Notes under the pieces: generated by a model | The model's database searches: none | Told to the model about the DNA's origin: nothing | The model's input: only the letters and a program-made list of their open reading frames with translations | Made by a program: the position numbers and the translations under genes | In this document: positions 6,098 through 8,794 of the stretch, in pieces | Layout: each line of letters begins with the position of its first letter | Position numbering within the stretch: position 1 is the stretch's first letter | Source: Clostridium sp. UBA1056 | Lineage (GTDB): Bacteria; Bacillota; Clostridia; Clostridiales; Clostridiaceae | Length of the DNA: 8,794 bases | Direction of reading: 5' to 3' | Assembly: GCA_002316385.1 (NCBI GenBank) | Contig: DCDL01000004.1 | Location: 62,610 to 71,403, forward strand

Positions 6098-6126
6098 ATT
6101 ATACAATTCACATTAACTTATGTCAA
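6098..6126 (-). promoter_or_regulatory. Consensus sigma-A promoter of rpsU-yqeY
   Basis: On the minus strand TTGACA (6121-6126) and TATAAT (6098-6103) are both exact consensus hexamers, separated by exactly 17 bp. Transcription should start near 6091, leaving an untranslated leader of about 70 bases before rpsU. It lies in the gap after the histidine-triad gene and makes rpsU-yqeY an independent, strong unit. Confidence 0.93.
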
Positions 6127-6167
6127 GATTTTCATTAGTTTTATTTGCATATTTTTAGTTGTTGTCT

Positions 6168-6512
6168 TTAGCCTGGTGGCCATTTTAGGTTTCTACCACC
6201 TAATAAATGAAAATGTAAGTGTGGTACAGTCTGGCCTCCGTGCTCTAAAGTATTAGTTACTACTCTATATCCACTATTAGCTATTCCCAGTTTTTTCACT
6301 AGTTCTGGTATGGTGGCGAAAATATGAGCTACTACACTGCTATTTTCTACGTTTATATCATTAACGCAGCCTATGTGCTCCTTTGGAATTATGAGAATAT
6401 GCACAGGTGCTTCAGGACTTATGTCGTGAAATGCTAATATTTTCTCGTCTTCATATACTTTATTAGACGGAATTTCTCCCTTTGCTATTTTGCAAAATAA
6501 ACAATCTGACAT
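6168..6512 (-). CDS. Histidine triad (HIT/HinT) nucleotide-binding protein
   Basis: A 114-residue cytoplasmic protein of the HinT branch of the HIT superfamily, enzymes that hydrolyse nucleoside phosphoramidates and related AMP-linked compounds; the natural substrate in bacteria is uncertain. The family signature is intact near the C-terminus: Q94-T-V-P-H98-L-H100-F-H102-L-L, followed by GGR and the usual aromatic/Pro-Pro-Gly end. The N-terminus SDCLFCKIAKGEIPS is typical, with a Cys pair (C4, C7) and H46 that may form a zinc site in this subgroup. GGAGGTG is seven bases before the ATG. It lies 119 bases after mtaB and 147 bases before rpsU. A TATAAT hexamer and an inverted repeat occur upstream, but without a good -35, so it may be read either from mtaB or from its own promoter. 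Confidence 0.95.
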   Translation of the reverse strand: MSDCLFCKIAKGEIPSNKVYEDEKILAFHDISPEAPVHILIIPKEHIGCVNDINVENSSVVAHIFATIPELVKKLGIANSGYRVVTNTLEHGGQTVPHLHFHLLGGRNLKWPPG

Positions 6513-6542
6513 TTTTTCACCTCCATTCTTATTAGTAAAAAC

Positions 6543-6564
6543 TTATACACCTAGTTATGTATAA
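6543..6564. repeat. Short inverted repeat upstream of the histidine-triad gene
   Basis: TTATACA (6543-6549) and TGTATAA (6558-6564) form a perfect 7-bp inverted repeat around an 8-base centre, some 30 bases before the ATG of the histidine-triad gene. The size and position fit a dimeric-regulator operator, but the arms are very AT-rich and may be chance. Confidence 0.3.
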
Positions 6565-6631
6565 TATTACTTTTTATATCTTATATTATACTCTAAAAGT
6601 TCATGTTGGTGTATCCATATTATTGATAGTA

Positions 6632-7930
6632 TTATATTATTCCTATCATATTTTCTTTTTCTATAGATATGATTTTCGTTGTTACTATCTTACCTTCTAG
6701 ATTTTCTTTACTTTCAGTAATTACCTTTATATAATTTTCTGTATATCCTACATAAGTATTATTCTTGCCACTTATAGCTTCTTCATAGAGAACTTTCATT
6801 TCTTTTCCAATGAATCTTTCCATAAATTCTACTTCTAGAGTATTATTTAACTCTATTAATCTTTTACTTCTCTCTTCCTTTATAAGTCCATCTACCTGAA
6901 ACGCCATCTCTGCAGCCTTAGTTCCAGTTCTTTTACTATATTTAAAGATGTGCATTTTACTTAGCTTTATATCCTTTAAGAATTCATAGGTATCTTCAAA
7001 TTCAATATTAGATTCACCTGGGAATCCTGCAATTATATCTGTAGTTATAGATACATCCTTTATATATTTTCTAAGGTTTTCTACTACCTCCTTATATTCC
7101 TGTGCTGTATACTTTCTATTCATTCTTCTAAGGGTAGCATCACATCCACTTTGAAGTGATAAATGGAAGTGAGGACATATGTTCTTTAGAGCACATATTC
7201 TCTCTATTACTCCTTCAGTGAAAAAAGTTGGATCTATAGATCCTATTCTAATTCTTTCTATTCCTTCTATTTTATCTATCTCTTCTAGGATTTTAACTAG
7301 ATTCCAATCACCCTCTAAGTCTACTCCATAGGAAGCAGTATGAACTCCTGATAAAATTATTTCTTTAAACCCATTTTTACTTAGTTCCTTTACTTCCTTC
7401 AATATTTGCTTAGGCTCTTTGCTACAAACTGCTCCCCTAGCAAAAGGAATTAAACAGTATGTACAGAACCTATTGCATCCATCCTGTATCTTTAAAAATG
7501 CTCTAGTTTTATCTTGATATTCATTGATAGCTAGCTCCTCAAATTTCTTATCTTTAAGAACATCCTTAACTTCTACCACTTGTTTTCTTTCTTCTCTTGC
7601 TCTGTTTACCCAATAAACAATATCACCTTTATTTCTACTTCCTAAGACTACATCCACACCTTCAATTTGTGCAATTTCATCAGAAGCTATTTGTGAATAA
7701 CACCCAACCACAGCTATTATAGCATCTGGATTATGACGTCTTGCTCTTCCTATCATTTGTCTTGACTTTTTATCCCCCATATTAGTTACTGTGCATGTAT
7801 TTATAACATAAACATCTGAAAATTCATCAAAACTCCCAACTTCATATCCCTCTTTTATGAATTTTTCTGCCATGGCTTCTGATTCATAAGAGTTAACTCT
7901 ACACCCTAATGTATATAGTGCTACCTTCAT
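6632..7930 (-). CDS. mtaB: tRNA (N6-threonylcarbamoyladenosine-37) methylthiotransferase MtaB
   Basis: A 432-residue radical-SAM enzyme that adds a methylthio group to t6A37 of ANN-decoding tRNAs, forming ms2t6A. Domains in order: an N-terminal MTTase domain with three cysteines for one 4Fe-4S cluster, C10 (LGCRVNSYES), C46 (INTCTVTN) and C77 (VGCYSQ); a radical-SAM core with the C152-x3-C156-x2-C159 cluster motif (GCNRFCTYC) and later SLQSGCD and TDIIAGFPGE motifs; and a TRAM RNA-binding domain from about 373. The LGCRVNSYESEAM start fits the MtaB (YqeV) group better than MiaB. Length is close to B. subtilis YqeV (451 residues). Its ATG overlaps the rsmE stop (ATGA, 7927-7930), with a perfect AGGAGGT eight bases before it, inside rsmE. 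Translational coupling of the two RNA-modification genes is likely. Confidence 0.95.
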   Translation of the reverse strand: MKVALYTLGCRVNSYESEAMAEKFIKEGYEVGSFDEFSDVYVINTCTVTNMGDKKSRQMIGRARRHNPDAIIAVVGCYSQIASDEIAQIEGVDVVLGSRNKGDIVYWVNRAREERKQVVEVKDVLKDKKFEELAINEYQDKTRAFLKIQDGCNRFCTYCLIPFARGAVCSKEPKQILKEVKELSKNGFKEIILSGVHTASYGVDLEGDWNLVKILEEIDKIEGIERIRIGSIDPTFFTEGVIERICALKNICPHFHLSLQSGCDATLRRMNRKYTAQEYKEVVENLRKYIKDVSITTDIIAGFPGESNIEFEDTYEFLKDIKLSKMHIFKYSKRTGTKAAEMAFQVDGLIKEERSKRLIELNNTLEVEFMERFIGKEMKVLYEEAISGKNNTYVGYTENYIKVITESKENLEGKIVTTKIISIEKENMIGII

Positions 7931-8685
7931 CTTTCGTTACCTCCTAAGTCGCCAAGTTCATACATGATTAAGCTAAGTGCTACAAAGCCAGCAGTCTCTG
8001 TTCTTAATATCCTAGGTCCTAAGGTTACAATAAAAGCTCCCATATCCTTTAAAGCCTCAATTTCTTTTTCTTCAAACCCGCCCTCAGGTCCTATGATAAT
8101 GGCTGCTGTTTCTATATTTTTATCTAATACTTGGCTTTTTACATATTTTATTCCTAAATTTTCTTGATTTTCATAAGGTACTATAATTAAATCAAAGTTT
8201 TTTAATTCTTCCATTAATTCATTAAAATCTATAGGTTGGTTTATAGTTGGTATTATGCTTCTCTTACTTTGCTTGCAAGCTTCCAAAGCTATTCTATTCC
8301 ATCTATCTACCTTTTTAAATTCTGAGGATTCATTACCTTTTACTACAACTCTCTCTGTAATTATAGGTGTAATTTCATTAACTCCTAATTCAGTACACTT
8401 TTGAGCTATTAAATCCATCTTAGCCGCCTTTGGTAATCCCTGAAAAAGATGAACCTTTAAAGAGCTCTCATTATTTAAAGCTACCTTTTCAACTAAGGTT
8501 ACTCTTACTTCTTTTTTATTTACCTCTAAGATTTCTCCTATATATTCAATACCTTTACAGTTATTAATGTTTACTTTATCCCCTTCTTTAAGCCTAAGTA
8601 CCTTATATATGTGCTTAACATCATCGCCTTCAATGATGCATAGATTTTCATTTATGTTGCTATCTTCCACAAAAAATTTATGCAT
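7927..8685 (-). CDS. rsmE: 16S rRNA (uracil-1498-N3)-methyltransferase RsmE
   Basis: A 252-residue SPOUT-class methyltransferase that uses S-adenosylmethionine to methylate N3 of U1498 in 16S rRNA of the 30S subunit. The N-terminal PUA-like part (1-70) holds the HIYKVLRLKEGD motif (25-36). The SPOUT domain shows QGLPKAAKMDLIAQKCTELG (82-101), EACKQSKR (135-142), IIIGPEGG (196-203) and LGPRILRTETA (222-232), which form the trefoil-knot cofactor site. GGGAG about ten bases before the ATG is a moderate ribosome site. In Bacillus and many clostridia rsmE follows prmA and the dnaK-dnaJ genes; that part is outside the window or, if prmA reaches in, only as a short unrecognised tail. The gene looks intact. 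Confidence 0.95.
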   Translation of the reverse strand: MHKFFVEDSNINENLCIIEGDDVKHIYKVLRLKEGDKVNINNCKGIEYIGEILEVNKKEVRVTLVEKVALNNESSLKVHLFQGLPKAAKMDLIAQKCTELGVNEITPIITERVVVKGNESSEFKKVDRWNRIALEACKQSKRSIIPTINQPIDFNELMEELKNFDLIIVPYENQENLGIKYVKSQVLDKNIETAAIIIGPEGGFEEKEIEALKDMGAFIVTLGPRILRTETAGFVALSLIMYELGDLGGNER

Positions 8686-8794
8686 TTTAAATATACTCCC
8701 ATCACTTAACTTTGTTCTTTAAATCCCTTTCTAAGGCATCTGAAAATAAATAATAAGTCAAAGATGAGAAGTATATTTTGAGTTAGACAAGGAA
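8686..8794. other. Leader of rsmE with no recognised gene
   Basis: These 109 bases hold no gene I recognise. On the minus strand all three frames contain a stop. One is open from the window edge to a TAA at 8706-8708, and another is open between stops at 8783-8785 and 8702-8704, reading ...SDALERDLKNKVK. Neither looks like the C-terminus of PrmA. A -10-like TATACT occurs at 8770-8775, but its -35 would lie at or beyond the window edge. Confidence 0.4.

Noticed and set aside
6071..6256. Open frame on the plus strand of 61 codons with a hydrophobic stretch
   Set aside because: It covers the rpsU promoter and the end of the histidine-triad gene on the opposite strand. The hydrophobic look comes from T-rich DNA, and no ribosome site precedes it.
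6628..6654. Hairpin GATAG/CTATC around the mtaB stop as a terminator
   Set aside because: Only five base pairs with a long loop and no T run after it.
7964..8167. Open frame on the plus strand of 67 codons
   Set aside because: Antisense to the conserved SPOUT domain of rsmE.
1..8794. Mobile element, phage, CRISPR, tRNA or defence-system genes
   Set aside because: None of the coding sequences or repeats fits; every gene is a recognised core-genome family in a conserved order.

Overview
The window looks like a piece of a low-GC Firmicutes chromosome, most likely a Clostridium or close relative. The evidence is the strongly AT-rich DNA, AGGAGG-type ribosome binding sites before almost every gene, the sporulation pair yqfC/yqfD, and a gene order that follows the conserved Bacillus/Clostridium block rsmE - mtaB - (hit) - rpsU - yqeY - yqfC - yqfD - pgpH - ybeY - dgkA. 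All ten genes lie on the minus strand, so transcription runs from high to low coordinates. I see no insertion sequence, phage gene, CRISPR array, tRNA or rRNA, and no gene on the plus strand.

Layout in the order of transcription. (1) RNA modification: rsmE (16S rRNA m3U1498 methyltransferase) overlaps mtaB (tRNA A37 methylthiotransferase) by 4 bases. A histidine-triad hydrolase gene follows after a 119-base gap. (2) Translation: rpsU (ribosomal protein S21, 58 codons, easily missed because it is short) has a textbook sigma-A promoter, TTGACA-17 bp-TATAAT, and is followed by yqeY. A strong intrinsic terminator overlaps the yqeY stop codon. (3) Sporulation and envelope/RNA: yqfC, yqfD, pgpH (c-di-AMP phosphodiesterase), ybeY (rRNA endonuclease), and a membrane protein that joins a DgkA-type lipid kinase domain to a PAP2 lipid phosphatase domain. 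These genes are tightly packed (17-base overlap, then gaps of 14, 20 and 44 bases), which suggests a single transcript starting in the short gap before yqfC.

No wholly new system is visible; this is mostly core genome. The points worth a second look are local. The kinase half of the fusion protein carries amides at two positions that are essential acids in E. coli DgkA. phoH, which in Bacillus sits between yqfD and pgpH, is missing. The rpsU leader can pair with its own Shine-Dalgarno region. A long inverted repeat sits directly before the yqfC ribosome binding site. PgpH has an unusually long acidic tail. An unexplained 65-base imperfect inverted repeat lies in the terminal intergenic region.
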